64,000 bases of DNA from contig NZ_JABFTX010000001.1 of assembly GCF_021404305.1 (NCBI RefSeq), positions 1,856,630-1,920,629 on the forward strand, written 5' to 3'. The notes beneath the pieces were generated by a model, which saw only the letters and a list, made by a program, of their open reading frames with translations, was not told the origin of the DNA and did not search any database. Made by a program: the position numbers and the translations under genes. Shown one piece after another: positions 23,325-33,012 of this stretch. Numbering within the stretch: the stretch's first letter is position 1; each line of letters begins with the position of its first letter. Source of the stretch: Billgrantia ethanolica (lineage in GTDB: Bacteria > Pseudomonadota > Gammaproteobacteria > Pseudomonadales > Halomonadaceae).

Positions 23325-25370
23325 TCATAGCCGCGCCCGTTTCAGCAACTGAGCGTTGATCGCGACGATCACGGTGCTCACCGACATGAGCACCGCCCCG
23401 AGCGCCGGGGCGAGCAGTATCCCCCAGGCGGCCAGCACCCCTGCGGCCAGCGGTATCGCGACAATGTTGTAGCCGGCGGCCCACCAGAGGTTCTGGAGCA
23501 TCTTGCGGTAAGTGGCGCGCGATAGGGTGACGATCCGAGGGATGTCCCGCGGATCGGAGCGCACGAGGACAATGTGCCCGGCCTCGACGGCCACATCGGT
23601 CCCGGCGCCGATGGCAATGCCGATGTCGGCGATCGCAAGGGCCGGGGCGTCATTGACACCGTCCCCGACCATGGCTACGCGCTTGCCCTGGCGTTGCAAC
23701 TGCTGGATCTTCGCCGCCTTGTCATCCGGCAGGACCTCCGCGAAGACGGTTTCGATGCCGAGTTCCGCGGCGACGGCGTCGGCCACGGCCCGGGCGTCGC
23801 CTGTCAACATCGCCACCTCGATGCCCCGCTCGTGAAGTGCGCGAACGGCCTCGCGGCTTTCCCTGCGAATGGCATCGGCCACGACGAAGACCGCCAGGGC
23901 CTCGCCGTCACGCAGAAGATAGATAGCGGCCTGGCCGCGGTTGGCCGCCGCGTCGGCCTGCTGGCGAAGCCTTTCCGCAGCCCAGGCCCGCTCCGTCTTG
24001 AGCAGCGTGGGCCCGCCGACTCGATAGTCGATGCCGTCGATCGTCGCCGAGGCGCCCTGCCCCGGGATCGCATGGAAGCCGTCGGCGGGTGGGAAGGCGA
24101 TGCCCCGCTCACGGGCCGACGCCGTGATACCGCGGGCAATGGGGTGCTCGGACTCGGCCTCGACACCCGCGGCGATGCGCAGCGCCTCCGCCTCGGTGAT
24201 CCCGTCGGCCACCTCGAGGTCCACCACGCGGTGCTGGCCGAGGGTCAGCGTGCCGGTCTTGTCGAAGACCACGGTATCGAGCAAACGCGCCTCCTCGAGG
24301 CCACGGCGGTCACGCACGAGCAGCCCCGCGCGGGCGCCGAGGGTCGTCGAGATCGCCACCACCAGCGGTACCGCCAGGCCGAGGGCGTGCGGGCAGGCGA
24401 TTACCAGCACGGTCACCACCCGCACGACGGTGAAATCGATGGGCGCGCCGACGAACTGCCAGGCAGCCAGGGTGATGACGGCGGCGAGGATGGCGACGCC
24501 GGTCAGCATCTGTGCCGCGCGGTCGGCCAGGTGCTGGGAGCGCGACTTCGACGCCTGTGCCTCGGCGACCAGTCGCATGATGCCCGAAAGTGCCGTGTCC
24601 TCGCCGGTGCCGGTGACCTCGACACGCAGGGCCCCCTCGCCGTTGATCGTGCCGGCGATCACCTCATCACCTTCTTCCTTCCGCACCGGCCGCGATTCGC
24701 CGGTGATCATCGCCTCGTCGAGGTCGCTCGTCCCCTTCCGCACGACGCCGTCGACCGGCACGCTCTCGCCAGGACGGACGAGCACCAGCTCGCCTTTCTT
24801 CAGCTCGGCGACAGCGACCCGCTCCTCGTTACCCTCGACCACGCGCGTGGCTTCATCGGGCAGCAGCTCTGCCAGCTCCTGCAACGCGCCCTGCGCCTGG
24901 GTGACCGACTTCATCTCGATCCAGTGACCAAGGAGCATGATCGTGACCAGCGTGGCCAGCTCCCACCAGAGCGGAAACGCGTCGAGGAGGCCGGCCTGCA
25001 CCGCCCACGAGAAGAGGAAGGCAACGGTGATCGCCAGCGAGATCAGGGTCATCATGCCGGGTAGCCTGTCCCGCAGCTCGTACGCAGCCCCCTTCAGGAA
25101 AGCCCATCCCCCATAGAAGAAGATCACCGAGCCCAGCACCGGGCCGATCCACGCTGAACCGACGATGGCCGGTGCCTCGTAGCCGAGGAGCATCTGCACG
25201 TGCTCTGCCCAGACGACGACCGGTAGCGTCAACACCAGACACAGCCAGAACCTCTGGCGGAACATCTCCGGCGTGTGGCCAGCGTGCCTGTCATGGACAC
25301 CATGACGGGTGGGCTTGTCGCCCGGCTGATGGTGCATGTGCGTGACTGAACTTTCGGCCGGTAACGCCAT
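23325..25370 (-). CDS. copB: CopB-type copper/silver-exporting P1B ATPase
   Basis: 681 residues. A short His-rich N-terminus (about ten His in the first 32 residues) replaces the CxxC metal domains. Eight membrane helices are expected, with actuator TGES, phosphorylation site DKTGTLT and hinge GDGVNDAPAL. The metal-binding motif in helix 6 is CPH (IACPHALGLAVPL), which defines subgroup P1B-3. CopB of Enterococcus and Archaeoglobus export Cu and Ag. The C-terminal helices carry YNIVAIPLA and MSVSTVIVAIN, as expected. It is monocistronic. A 14-base palindrome lies about 70 bases upstream at 25439-25452. Confidence 0.9.
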   Translation of the reverse strand: MALPAESSVTHMHHQPGDKPTRHGVHDRHAGHTPEMFRQRFWLCLVLTLPVVVWAEHVQMLLGYEAPAIVGSAWIGPVLGSVIFFYGGWAFLKGAAYELRDRLPGMMTLISLAITVAFLFSWAVQAGLLDAFPLWWELATLVTIMLLGHWIEMKSVTQAQGALQELAELLPDEATRVVEGNEERVAVAELKKGELVLVRPGESVPVDGVVRKGTSDLDEAMITGESRPVRKEEGDEVIAGTINGEGALRVEVTGTGEDTALSGIMRLVAEAQASKSRSQHLADRAAQMLTGVAILAAVITLAAWQFVGAPIDFTVVRVVTVLVIACPHALGLAVPLVVAISTTLGARAGLLVRDRRGLEEARLLDTVVFDKTGTLTLGQHRVVDLEVADGITEAEALRIAAGVEAESEHPIARGITASARERGIAFPPADGFHAIPGQGASATIDGIDYRVGGPTLLKTERAWAAERLRQQADAAANRGQAAIYLLRDGEALAVFVVADAIRRESREAVRALHERGIEVAMLTGDARAVADAVAAELGIETVFAEVLPDDKAAKIQQLQRQGKRVAMVGDGVNDAPALAIADIGIAIGAGTDVAVEAGHIVLVRSDPRDIPRIVTLSRATYRKMLQNLWWAAGYNIVAIPLAAGVLAAWGILLAPALGAVLMSVSTVIVAINAQLLKRARL

Positions 25371-25697
25371 GTCTCAGCACCTCTGTGCGGTTTGCCGAGA
25401 TCGAACGGACATCGGCCCGCTGTGCCATCGCTCGACATGCTATCTGTATAGCAATGGGGTAGTCGCCGTACCTTGACGATTATCACGAATCAGGTCATTT
25501 CTCGGCGCTTGACGACTGTTCCCTTCGGAGGCCCAACGCTCCTGGCTTCAACGCACTCGACGAGGATGGAGAGAAGCGCTACATCAATAGATATGACTGC
25601 GAATTGAAAAAGCCAACCCAACGACGCGGTCCGTATGACCCCACCAGAACGGTCGTTTGCAAAACTTCATTCACACGACCTCTTTTGGAGTACAGCG
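25371..25697. other. 327-base divergent region between copB and the oxidoreductase
   Basis: Contains the palindrome GCTATCTGTATAGC (25439-25452), at operator distance from copB. No regulator gene is adjacent, and no CueR- or CopR-type box was recognised. The other short frames look random. Confidence 0.4.
25439..25452. promoter_or_regulatory. Possible operator of copB
   Basis: GCTATCTGTATAGC, two five-base arms around a CTGT centre, 69 bases before the copB start. I assign no regulator to it. Confidence 0.3.
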
Positions 25698-26279
25698 ATG
25701 ACCAGGCGCATTGCGATTATCCAGGGGCACCCGGATCCGGCAGGCCACCACCTCCTGCACGCGATGGCAGATGCCTATGCCGATGGTGCGGCTTCAAAAG
25801 GACATGAAGTGCACCGCATTGAAGTAGCGCAACTCGAATTCCCTATGCTGCGCACGCAATCGGAGTTCGAAACGGGAGCGTTGCCGCCGGCTCTGGAGCA
25901 AGCTCGCGACGACATGAGGAATGCTCAGCACTGGGTATTCTTCTTTCCACTTTGGCATGGAACCATGCCGGCCATGCTCAAAGGCTTTCTCGAACACATC
26001 TTCCGGCCGGGCTTTGCCATGGAATACAAGGAAGGCGGTTTTCCAAAGCGCCTGCTCGCCGGCCGTTCGGCCCGCATCGTCGTGACGATGGGTATGCCCG
26101 TACTGTTCTATCGCTGGTACTTCGGCGCGTTCGGGGTACGCGGCTTCGAACGCAGCATGCTGAGCTTTGCCGGTATCAAGCCGATCCGCGAGAGTCTTTA
26201 TGGCCTCGCATATACCGATGAAAAAAAGCGCACTCACTGGATCGAAGACATGCGTAGACACGGTCGAAGAGGCAACTAA
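25698..26279 (+). CDS. NAD(P)H-dependent oxidoreductase, quinone-reductase (flavodoxin-like) family
   Basis: 193 residues, NQO1/Kef-ancillary family. The FMN-binding start is RIAIIQGHPDPAGHHLLHAM. The core is HWVFFFPLWHGTMPAMLKGFLEHIFRPGFAM, with the family's PLWH and FRPGFA. It likely carries out two-electron reduction of quinones. Such proteins also serve as partners of K+ efflux systems, but no kef gene is here. GGAG lies eight bases before the ATG at 25698. The frame runs back to 25635 without support. A nine-pair hairpin without a U-run follows at 26288-26312. Confidence 0.85.
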   Translation: MTRRIAIIQGHPDPAGHHLLHAMADAYADGAASKGHEVHRIEVAQLEFPMLRTQSEFETGALPPALEQARDDMRNAQHWVFFFPLWHGTMPAMLKGFLEHIFRPGFAMEYKEGGFPKRLLAGRSARIVVTMGMPVLFYRWYFGAFGVRGFERSMLSFAGIKPIRESLYGLAYTDEKKRTHWIEDMRRHGRRGN

Positions 26280-26361
26280 CAAGCGCCGCTGAGCCGCTTC
26301 CCACGGCTTAGCCCGGTAATGAACGAACCAGATGATGACGTGAAGTGAGGCGGTGTTGACG

Positions 26362-27372
26362 ATGTCATCCGACGAGGAGCTTGGCGAGGAAAAGGGCCAC
26401 GCTTGTCATGAAGTGAGCCCGCAGACGACTCCCGAGGTCGAGATGCTCGACGCCTACTCGCGAGCTGTCATCGCCGTCGTGGACGCGGTGAGCCCCGCTG
26501 TCGTCAGCCTCTTTACCGGCGGCAACCCGATCCACGGCGCAGCCGAGCACCAAGGCGCCGGCTCGGGCGTCATCATCACCCCCGATGGGTACCTGCTGAC
26601 CAACAGCCATGTGGTGGGCAAGACCAAGCAGCTAAGAACGGTTTTCACCAGCAGACGAAGGGCCGCCGCTGCGCTGGTGGGTCGAGACCCCGACACCGAT
26701 TTGGCCGTCCTGCGGGCCGAGGCTACTGCCCTGCCCTATGCCACGCTGGGAGACTCCAGCCAACTACGCGTAGGCCAATTGGTGATTGCCATGGGCAATC
26801 CGCTGGGTTTCGAGTCGACCGTTTCCACCGGTGTCATCAGCGCCCTCGGGCGCGCCTTTCGCAGCCAGAATGGACGGTTGATCGAGAACGTCATACAGCA
26901 CACCGCCCCCCTCAATCCCGGAAACTCTGGTGGTCCGCTGCTGGACTCGCGAGGCCGCGTGATCGGCATCAACACGGCCATCATTGCCGCTGCCCAGGGC
27001 ATCGGCTTCGCCATTCCGGCGAATACCACCAAATGGGTGATATCACACCTGATTAGTCACGGTCGGGTAAAGCGCAGTTACCTGGGTATCCACGCCCGCG
27101 ACCGGAAGTTGGACCGGCGGCTGGCACGGTTACTCAGCCTGGAGCAGGAGACAGCGGCCGAAGTCATGACGGTGGATGCGCAAGGTCCGGCCAGCAAGGC
27201 AGGGCTCAAGGAGGGGGATCTCATCGTCGCCATCGACGAGAAAGTCCTGGCCGGCGTCGACGATCTCCAGCGGTCGTTGGCAGAGCACAAGCCAGGAATA
27301 GCTGTCAGGCTGATGTTCATCCGCAGACTCGAGTTACGCAACGCGATACTCGTGCCGGTGGAAGCGAACTGA
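26362..27372 (+). CDS. HtrA/Deg-like S1C serine protease with PDZ domain
   Basis: 336 residues. Trypsin-like domain with triad His in LLTNSHVV, Asp in DPDTDLAVL and Ser in PGNSGGPLL. A single PDZ domain follows (about 245-330: SKAGLKEGDLIVAIDEKVL). There is no signal peptide or membrane anchor, so unlike DegP/DegS it seems cytoplasmic. Start choice is unsure: a GTG at 26353 is only two bases after GAGG, while the ATG at 26362 is eleven after it. Either gives nearly the same protein. No neighbour links to it. Confidence 0.85.
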   Translation: MSSDEELGEEKGHACHEVSPQTTPEVEMLDAYSRAVIAVVDAVSPAVVSLFTGGNPIHGAAEHQGAGSGVIITPDGYLLTNSHVVGKTKQLRTVFTSRRRAAAALVGRDPDTDLAVLRAEATALPYATLGDSSQLRVGQLVIAMGNPLGFESTVSTGVISALGRAFRSQNGRLIENVIQHTAPLNPGNSGGPLLDSRGRVIGINTAIIAAAQGIGFAIPANTTKWVISHLISHGRVKRSYLGIHARDRKLDRRLARLLSLEQETAAEVMTVDAQGPASKAGLKEGDLIVAIDEKVLAGVDDLQRSLAEHKPGIAVRLMFIRRLELRNAILVPVEAN

Positions 27373-27470
27373 TACGACTCATGTAGGGCAGTTGAAGCTC
27401 TCGCATAATGCAACCTAAGTGCTTAAAACAACCGTCTCACCCGGGAGCCACGGTGGGATCCGCCGGCTGT

Positions 27471-28205
27471 TCATTGCTTTGCTTCGTCGCGAACGATACG
27501 CCCATCCACCAGTTCGATGACTCGGTCGCAGCGCGCCGAAATTCGCGGATCGTGACTGACGATCAGCACCGCGCAATCGTGCTCGGTATTGAAGCGACGA
27601 AACAGCTCGAACACCTCATCGGCACTGGCGGTATCGAGATTGCCGGTGGGTTCGTCCGCCAGCAGCAGCACCGGCTCGCTGACCAGGGCCCGGGCGATCG
27701 CCACGCGCTGCTGCTGGCCTCCCGAGAGTTCGTTGGGGCGCCGGGCTGAGAAGGCGGCGAGCCCAACCGCGGCCAGCAATTCCCTGGCCCTGTCGATCAT
27801 CGCGGCAGTCGGCCGACCTTGCCGGATCATAAGCGGCATCAGCACGTTGTCCAACACGCTGAAGGCCTGGATCAGGTGATGGAACTGGAAGACCAGGCCG
27901 ATCGTGCCGCCACGCAAGTCGGTACGTTCCTGGTCGTCCATGGCACTGGTCGGCCGCTCGAGCACGAACAGCTCTCCCGATGTCGGTGTATCGAGCAGGC
28001 CGATGAGGTTGAGCAGCGTACTCTTGCCCGAACCGGAGGGCCCGGTGAGGCTGGCAAAGGTGCCACGATCGAGGCGCAGGTCGATCGCATGCAGCACTTC
28101 GTTCTCCACCGGGGTGCCTACGTCGTAGGCCTTGCACACGCCGGCCAGCCGCAGCACTTCGTTGCCCTGAACCTCGTGGCTCTCAATCTCATGGCTCCTA
28201 GACAT
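27471..28205 (-). CDS. ABC transporter ATP-binding protein (MacB/LolD type)
   Basis: 244 residues. Walker [10 protein letters not shown], signature [15 protein letters not shown], Walker B LLLADEPT. It belongs to the MacB/LolD branch that works with FtsX-type permeases. It starts eight bases inside the end of the permease gene, with AGGAG just after the ATG. It is the last gene of a three-gene operon with the permease and an HlyD-type adaptor. Substrate unknown. Confidence 0.9.
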   Translation of the reverse strand: MSRSHEIESHEVQGNEVLRLAGVCKAYDVGTPVENEVLHAIDLRLDRGTFASLTGPSGSGKSTLLNLIGLLDTPTSGELFVLERPTSAMDDQERTDLRGGTIGLVFQFHHLIQAFSVLDNVLMPLMIRQGRPTAAMIDRARELLAAVGLAAFSARRPNELSGGQQQRVAIARALVSEPVLLLADEPTGNLDTASADEVFELFRRFNTEHDCAVLIVSHDPRISARCDRVIELVDGRIVRDEAKQ

Positions 28206-29412
28206 GACGAATGGCCACTGCAGGGTCGAGTCGGGCCGCGCGGCTGGCGGGCCAGGCGGCGGCAGCGAGGCCCGCCATACTCGCCAGTGCCATGGCCGCC
28301 GGAATGAGCCACGGGTCGAAGCCGATCACGAACAGGCGGGGGCCGAACACGTCGAAGGCCAGCACCAGCAGCGAGCCAAACAGCGCCCCCAATCCCCCGC
28401 CAGCCAGCCCCAGCAGTGCGCCCTGGATCAGAAATACGCGCAGGATTCGTCCCCGGCCGAGGCCCATTGCCCGCAGGATGCCGATCTCACGGGTTCGCTG
28501 CACCACGCTCACTGCCAGCACGCTGGCGATGCCGAATGCCACCGACAGGCTGACGAAGCTGCGAATCATGGTCGTGGAGAGGGTCTGGGAGCGCAGTGCA
28601 TTGAGCAGCTGCGCATTCGTCTCCATCCAGCTCTCCGCGCGCTGTCCGGTCAGCGCCCCGAGGCGAAGCGCCAGCCGGTCGGCAGCGAACACCTCCGCTA
28701 CGGTGAGTTCGAGTGCCGACACTCCTCCGGGCAGGTCGAGCAGGCTGCGAGCCTCGTCCAGGTCGAGGTACATGAGTCGATTGTCGATCTCGCGTACACC
28801 CAGCTCGAAGACACCCGCCACGGTCATGATCACGGTGCGCTCCCCGGCGGTGTCGAGGCGCATCCGGTCACCGCTCTGAAGGCCCAGGTCATCGGCCAGC
28901 TCCCGGCCGATCAGGATCTCTCCGGGACGCAGCCGGAATACGCCTTCGACCATGTGATCGGCAATGGGCAGTATGCCCCGCAGCCGCTCCGCGTCGGCCC
29001 CGATGATCGAGACCGAGCGATTGGCGCTGCCGCGCACCGCCAGGGCCGGACCACTGATCGTCGGCGATACCGCAGTCACGCCCGGCCAGCGGTCGAGCAC
29101 GGGCACTAGCGCTTGCCAGTTGTCGATGGAACGCAGGCGCTGCGGTCTGCGATCCTCCAGCACCAGGGCGATCGACGCCGGGTCCTGTAGCGGCAGTACG
29201 CGATTGAACTCCTCGGGCGGCAGCAGGCGAATGTGAGCCTGCGTACCCAGGGTCCGCTCGATGATATTGGCCTGCAGCCCGCCGATAAGGGTACTGATGA
29301 AGACCACCACGGCCGCCCCCACCATGATACCGACCAGCATCAGGGCGGTCTGGGCGCGTCCATCACGCAGCAGGCTCCAGGCAATGAACCCTTCGATCCA
29401 CATGGTCGTCAC
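28198..29412 (-). CDS. ABC transporter permease (FtsX/MacB type)
   Basis: 404 residues. One N-terminal helix (about 22-44), then a large periplasmic domain of about 220 residues. A C-terminal FtsX domain follows with three helices, including the motif RTREIGILRAMGLGRGRILRVFL typical of lipoprotein or peptide mechanotransmission permeases. GTG start at 29412 overlaps the adaptor's stop (GTGA). No ribosome site is seen, so coupled translation is likely. Confidence 0.9.
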   Translation of the reverse strand: MTTMWIEGFIAWSLLRDGRAQTALMLVGIMVGAAVVVFISTLIGGLQANIIERTLGTQAHIRLLPPEEFNRVLPLQDPASIALVLEDRRPQRLRSIDNWQALVPVLDRWPGVTAVSPTISGPALAVRGSANRSVSIIGADAERLRGILPIADHMVEGVFRLRPGEILIGRELADDLGLQSGDRMRLDTAGERTVIMTVAGVFELGVREIDNRLMYLDLDEARSLLDLPGGVSALELTVAEVFAADRLALRLGALTGQRAESWMETNAQLLNALRSQTLSTTMIRSFVSLSVAFGIASVLAVSVVQRTREIGILRAMGLGRGRILRVFLIQGALLGLAGGGLGALFGSLLVLAFDVFGPRLFVIGFDPWLIPAAMALASMAGLAAAAWPASRAARLDPAVAIRHV

Positions 29413-30611
29413 CGAATGAAGGAAAAAGGTTCCCGGGACGAGGCGGGCGCCCCCTGCTCCGGGTGGTCGGTTAAGTGAGGCCGGATACGCTGCCCCGGGC
29501 TGAGGCCAGGATCGGTCAGCACGATCTCTCCCGCCGTCAGCCCTGCGGTGATCTCGGAATGAAGCAGCCCCCTCAGCCCCAAGCTCACGCTACGAGGTGA
29601 AACACGGCCCGCCTCGACCCCGTACACTCGGGCAGAGGCGCCCTCGACCCCGAATATGGCATCGTTGGGCACCACCAGCGCCCGCTCACGGCGCGCAGTT
29701 TCGACATTGACCGAGACGGTCATGTCCTCGCGCAGAAACCAGGGTTCCTCCTCCATGACCAGTCTGACGTCCACGGTGCCGCGGGCGGCGTCGACGATCG
29801 GTGCGATCAGGCTGATCGTGGCGTCGAACGGCTGGTCGGGATAGGCGTCGGTGACGCAGCGAGCACGCTGCCCCACGGCAAGCTGGCCGAGGTGTCGCTC
29901 GTCGAACGGCACCCGCAGTTCGCGCTGACCGGTGCGAGCGATCTCCAGCAGTACCCTGCCGGGCTGCACCACATCCCCCGGCTCCACGTTACGGGTCAGT
30001 ACCGTGCCGGTGACCGGAGAGTGGATGACGGCACGCTCCAGGGCGGCCTCGGCGGCGGCCAGCCGTGCTCGCAGCAGCGCTTCTTCCGCACCGCCCGGTG
30101 CCAGCGCCTCCACGTCGAGGCGCGAACGCTCCAGGGCGGCCCGGGACGCGGCTTCGCGCTCTTCGGCCTGCTCTACCGCCTGGCGCGAGACCATGTTGCT
30201 CTCCACCAGGCGGCGCGCACGCTCATATTCGCGCCGTGCCTGCTCGAAATGCGCCCTGGCGTCGGCAAGTCCGGCTTCGGCCTGGGGTCGGCGTGCGCTC
30301 TCCAACTGGCGGAGTGCCGCACGGGTCTCGTGCACGCGCTCGACAAGTTCCGATGAATCGAGCACCACCAGGACGTCGCCGGGCTCGACTTGCTGCCCTT
30401 CGCGTACCAGGCGCTCGGTCACCCGCCCCACGATCTCGCTGCCGATCTGCGCCCGCGACGAGGCCACCACCCGGCCGCTAGCCACTACTTGCTGTGTCAA
30501 CGCGCCCTCTTTCACTTCATACGCCGTGGCAGCGACAGGCATCCGCCAGTAGACGAGCCCGGCGGCCAGCATGGCGACCAGCACAACGAGGAGAACGATC
30601 CATCGGCTCAT
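29409..30611 (-). CDS. HlyD/RND-type periplasmic adaptor
   Basis: 400 residues. An N-terminal membrane anchor (about 4-22, IVLLVVLVAMLAAGLVYW) is followed by a lipoyl-like half (GSEIVGRVTERLVREGQQVEPGDVLVVLD). A long coiled-coil hairpin (about 75-190, rich in E, R and A) leads to the second lipoyl half and beta-barrel. It would link the inner-membrane ABC pump to an outer-membrane channel, as MacA does. GTGAG lies six bases before the ATG at 30611. The 30644 start is less likely. First gene of the operon. Confidence 0.9.
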   Translation of the reverse strand: MSRWIVLLVVLVAMLAAGLVYWRMPVAATAYEVKEGALTQQVVASGRVVASSRAQIGSEIVGRVTERLVREGQQVEPGDVLVVLDSSELVERVHETRAALRQLESARRPQAEAGLADARAHFEQARREYERARRLVESNMVSRQAVEQAEEREAASRAALERSRLDVEALAPGGAEEALLRARLAAAEAALERAVIHSPVTGTVLTRNVEPGDVVQPGRVLLEIARTGQRELRVPFDERHLGQLAVGQRARCVTDAYPDQPFDATISLIAPIVDAARGTVDVRLVMEEEPWFLREDMTVSVNVETARRERALVVPNDAIFGVEGASARVYGVEAGRVSPRSVSLGLRGLLHSEITAGLTAGEIVLTDPGLSPGQRIRPHLTDHPEQGAPASSREPFSFIR

Positions 30612-30904
30612 GGGCATCTCACGTTCTGCCGCTATCCATGGCACGAAGTTAGGAAGAAAGCCCCGTTCCGCCGCTGCTTCTTGTTCATCTCATGCCACCG
30701 CCCAAGCACTCAATGAGATTCACCTGATCATAGCCCACGCAGCCTGAATAGGACGGAAGTAGGCAGAGGCTCTTGATCCCAGGTAAGTTTGATGAATATC
30801 AATGGCCGAAGCGACGAAGCCTGCAATACTGGTGCTTGAGTTCACCGGACCACTACGGCGGCGATTGCCCGCGGCCACCCCGCCTCGATCATGGAGGCCA
30901 TGTC

Positions 30905-32719
30905 ATGTCGCCCGATTCACCCAACCCGTCCGACCCTGATGTCACTCCCCGGGACGCCCCCTGTGAACGACTACCCGCTACTGCGGAGCGCCCCAACCCA
31001 GGGTTCTACTCCACCCATGCCATGGACCGGGCCTTCAAGGCCAACCTGGCCAGGCTGACCGCCGGCATCACTCCGGCCGGCCTGGCCAGCGTCTATTTCG
31101 AATGGCTGGTCCACCTGGTGCTCTCCCCAGGCAAGCAACTGGAGCTGGGCGAGAAGTACACCCGCAAGCTCACGCGGTTCGGACAATACCTCAATCGCGT
31201 GGCGGCGGGGTCCGGTGCCGCTGCCTGTATCGAGCCGCTGGAGCAGGACCTGCGATTCAGCGGCGAGGAGTGGCAGCGTTGGCCGTACAACTTGATCTAT
31301 CAATCCTTTCTGCTGACCCAGCAGTGGTGGCACAACGCCACCAGCGAGATCGACGGCCTGTCACCGGAGAGCGAGCGGGTGGTGAACTTCATCACACGCC
31401 AGATACTCGACCGGTACTCGCCATCCAACTCCCCGTGGCTGAACCCTGAAGTGGTTGCTACCACGATGGCGACCGGTGGACAGAATCTGGTGGTGGGTTG
31501 GCAGCACTTCATCGAGGACTGGGAACGGGCCGTGTCCGGCAAACCGCCGGTCGGTGCCGAGGCGTTCCGCGTAGGCAAGAACCTGGCAGTCACGCCCGGC
31601 AAGGTGGTCTACCGAAATCACCTGATCGAGTTGATTCAGTACGCACCTACGACGAAACGGGTTTACGCGGAACCGGTGCTGATCGTGCCCGCCTGGATCA
31701 TGAAGTTCTACATTCTCGACCTTTCTCCCTCCCAGTCATTGGTCAAATACTTGGTGGACCAAGGCCATACCGTCTTCATGATCTCCTGGCGCAACCCGAG
31801 CTCGGAGGATCACGACCTCGGCATGGAGGATTATCGTCGGCTGGGACCGATGGCGGCGCTGGATGCAATCTGTGCCATCACTGGCAACCACAAGGTGCAC
31901 GGGGTGGGTTACTGTCTGGGCGGTACGCTGCTCTCCATCGCGGCGGCGGCCATGGCACGGGATGGCGACGAGAGGCTGGCCTCCCTGACCACCCTGGCCA
32001 CTCAGGTGGACTTCACCGAAGCCGGCGAACTGATGCTGTTCATCGGCGAGAGCCAGGTCTCGTACCTGGAAAACATGATGTGGGATCAGGGCTATCTCGA
32101 CGGCTACCAGATGGCCGGCGCTTTCCAGATCCTGCGCTCCAACGATCTGATCTGGTCGCGCATCGTGCATGACTACCTCCTCGGCGGGCGCCAGCCCATG
32201 AATGCTCTCATGGCCTGGAATGCGGACCTGACTCGCATGCCCTACCGCATGCATTCCGAGTATCTGCGCCAGCTGTTCCTGAACAACGATCTGGCCAATG
32301 GGCACTATCGGGTGGATGGCCGACCGGTCGTGATTCAGGATATTCGGGCGCCACTGTTCGTCGTCAGTACCACCACCGATCACGTGGCACCCTGGAAGTC
32401 CGTCTACAAGATCCATCTGCTGGCGGATACCGACGAGGTCACCTTCGTGCTGACCAGCGGTGGGCACAACGCGGGTATCGTCAGTGAACCGGGGCATCCG
32501 GGCCGCCGCTTTCGGATGTCAGTGCCACAGCATGAGAAGGCGTATCTGGATCCGGAAACCTGGCTGCAGATCACGCCCGAGCAGGACGGCTCCTGGTGGC
32601 CGGCGTGGCATCAGTGGCTAGCGGCCCATTCCACCGAGCAGGTACCGCCGCCAGGCATGGGTAGCCAACAGTACCCTCCCCTGACCGACGCGCCGGGAAG
32701 CTATGTGTTGGCGCCATGA
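30905..32719 (+). CDS. phaC: Class I poly(3-hydroxyalkanoate) synthase
   Basis: 604 residues. It polymerises (R)-3-hydroxyacyl-CoA into PHA granules. The lipase-like box GYCLGG holds catalytic Cys337. The Asp lies in VVSTTTDHVAPW and the His in TSGGHNAGIV, giving the usual Cys-Asp-His triad. Length and the N-terminal PhaC_N region fit class I enzymes. GGAGG lies nine bases before the ATG at 30905. The frame is open back to 30773 with no ribosome site. No phaA, phaB or phasin gene is nearby. The 3' end overlaps a leftward fragment by 19 bases. Confidence 0.92.
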   Translation: MSPDSPNPSDPDVTPRDAPCERLPATAERPNPGFYSTHAMDRAFKANLARLTAGITPAGLASVYFEWLVHLVLSPGKQLELGEKYTRKLTRFGQYLNRVAAGSGAAACIEPLEQDLRFSGEEWQRWPYNLIYQSFLLTQQWWHNATSEIDGLSPESERVVNFITRQILDRYSPSNSPWLNPEVVATTMATGGQNLVVGWQHFIEDWERAVSGKPPVGAEAFRVGKNLAVTPGKVVYRNHLIELIQYAPTTKRVYAEPVLIVPAWIMKFYILDLSPSQSLVKYLVDQGHTVFMISWRNPSSEDHDLGMEDYRRLGPMAALDAICAITGNHKVHGVGYCLGGTLLSIAAAAMARDGDERLASLTTLATQVDFTEAGELMLFIGESQVSYLENMMWDQGYLDGYQMAGAFQILRSNDLIWSRIVHDYLLGGRQPMNALMAWNADLTRMPYRMHSEYLRQLFLNNDLANGHYRVDGRPVVIQDIRAPLFVVSTTTDHVAPWKSVYKIHLLADTDEVTFVLTSGGHNAGIVSEPGHPGRRFRMSVPQHEKAYLDPETWLQITPEQDGSWWPAWHQWLAAHSTEQVPPPGMGSQQYPPLTDAPGSYVLAP

Positions 32720-32940
32720 GAGGTGGGTTGCGCGGCGCGCCAGATCACCACGGCTCGGCCCAGGAACATGCCGCCGAGCAGGCCGTATACGAGACTGACG
32801 ACGCTGGCAAAAGCGGCCGTACCGGCGAGGGGAAGCTGCATGCCGATAATCACGCCGACGGCAAACTTGGCGCAGAAGATCGTCAGCATGAGCGCGAGCG
32901 GAAGCCAGCTGCCTGGCTTCGCCCCAGCATAGCGAGGCAC
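32701..32940 (-). pseudogene. C-terminal fragment of a small membrane protein (DUF6622-like)
   Basis: 79 residues with two hydrophobic helices (LPLALMLTIFCAKFAVGVIIGM and VVSLVYGLLGGMFLGRAVVIW, each cited in part). It resembles the last half of a small family normally near 160 residues. The GTG start is 11 bases from repeat copy 2. The frame closes upstream with a TGA inside the repeat, so the N-terminal half seems lost at that boundary. It could still be a real short gene. Confidence 0.4.
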
Positions 32941-32951
32941 AGCCAGCCCCT

Positions 32952-32972
32952 CCAGTCAGTGCTTACTAACCC
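32952..32972 (-). repeat. Interspersed palindromic repeat, copy 2
   Basis: C plus CAGTCAGTGCTTACTAACCC. It lies 40 bases beyond the stop of the nucleotidyltransferase-like gene and directly 5' of the membrane-protein fragment. Confidence 0.75.
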
Positions 32973-33012
32973 GGGAAAGGCCTTCTAGGGGGCGACTTCC
33001 AACACGGCCCTC

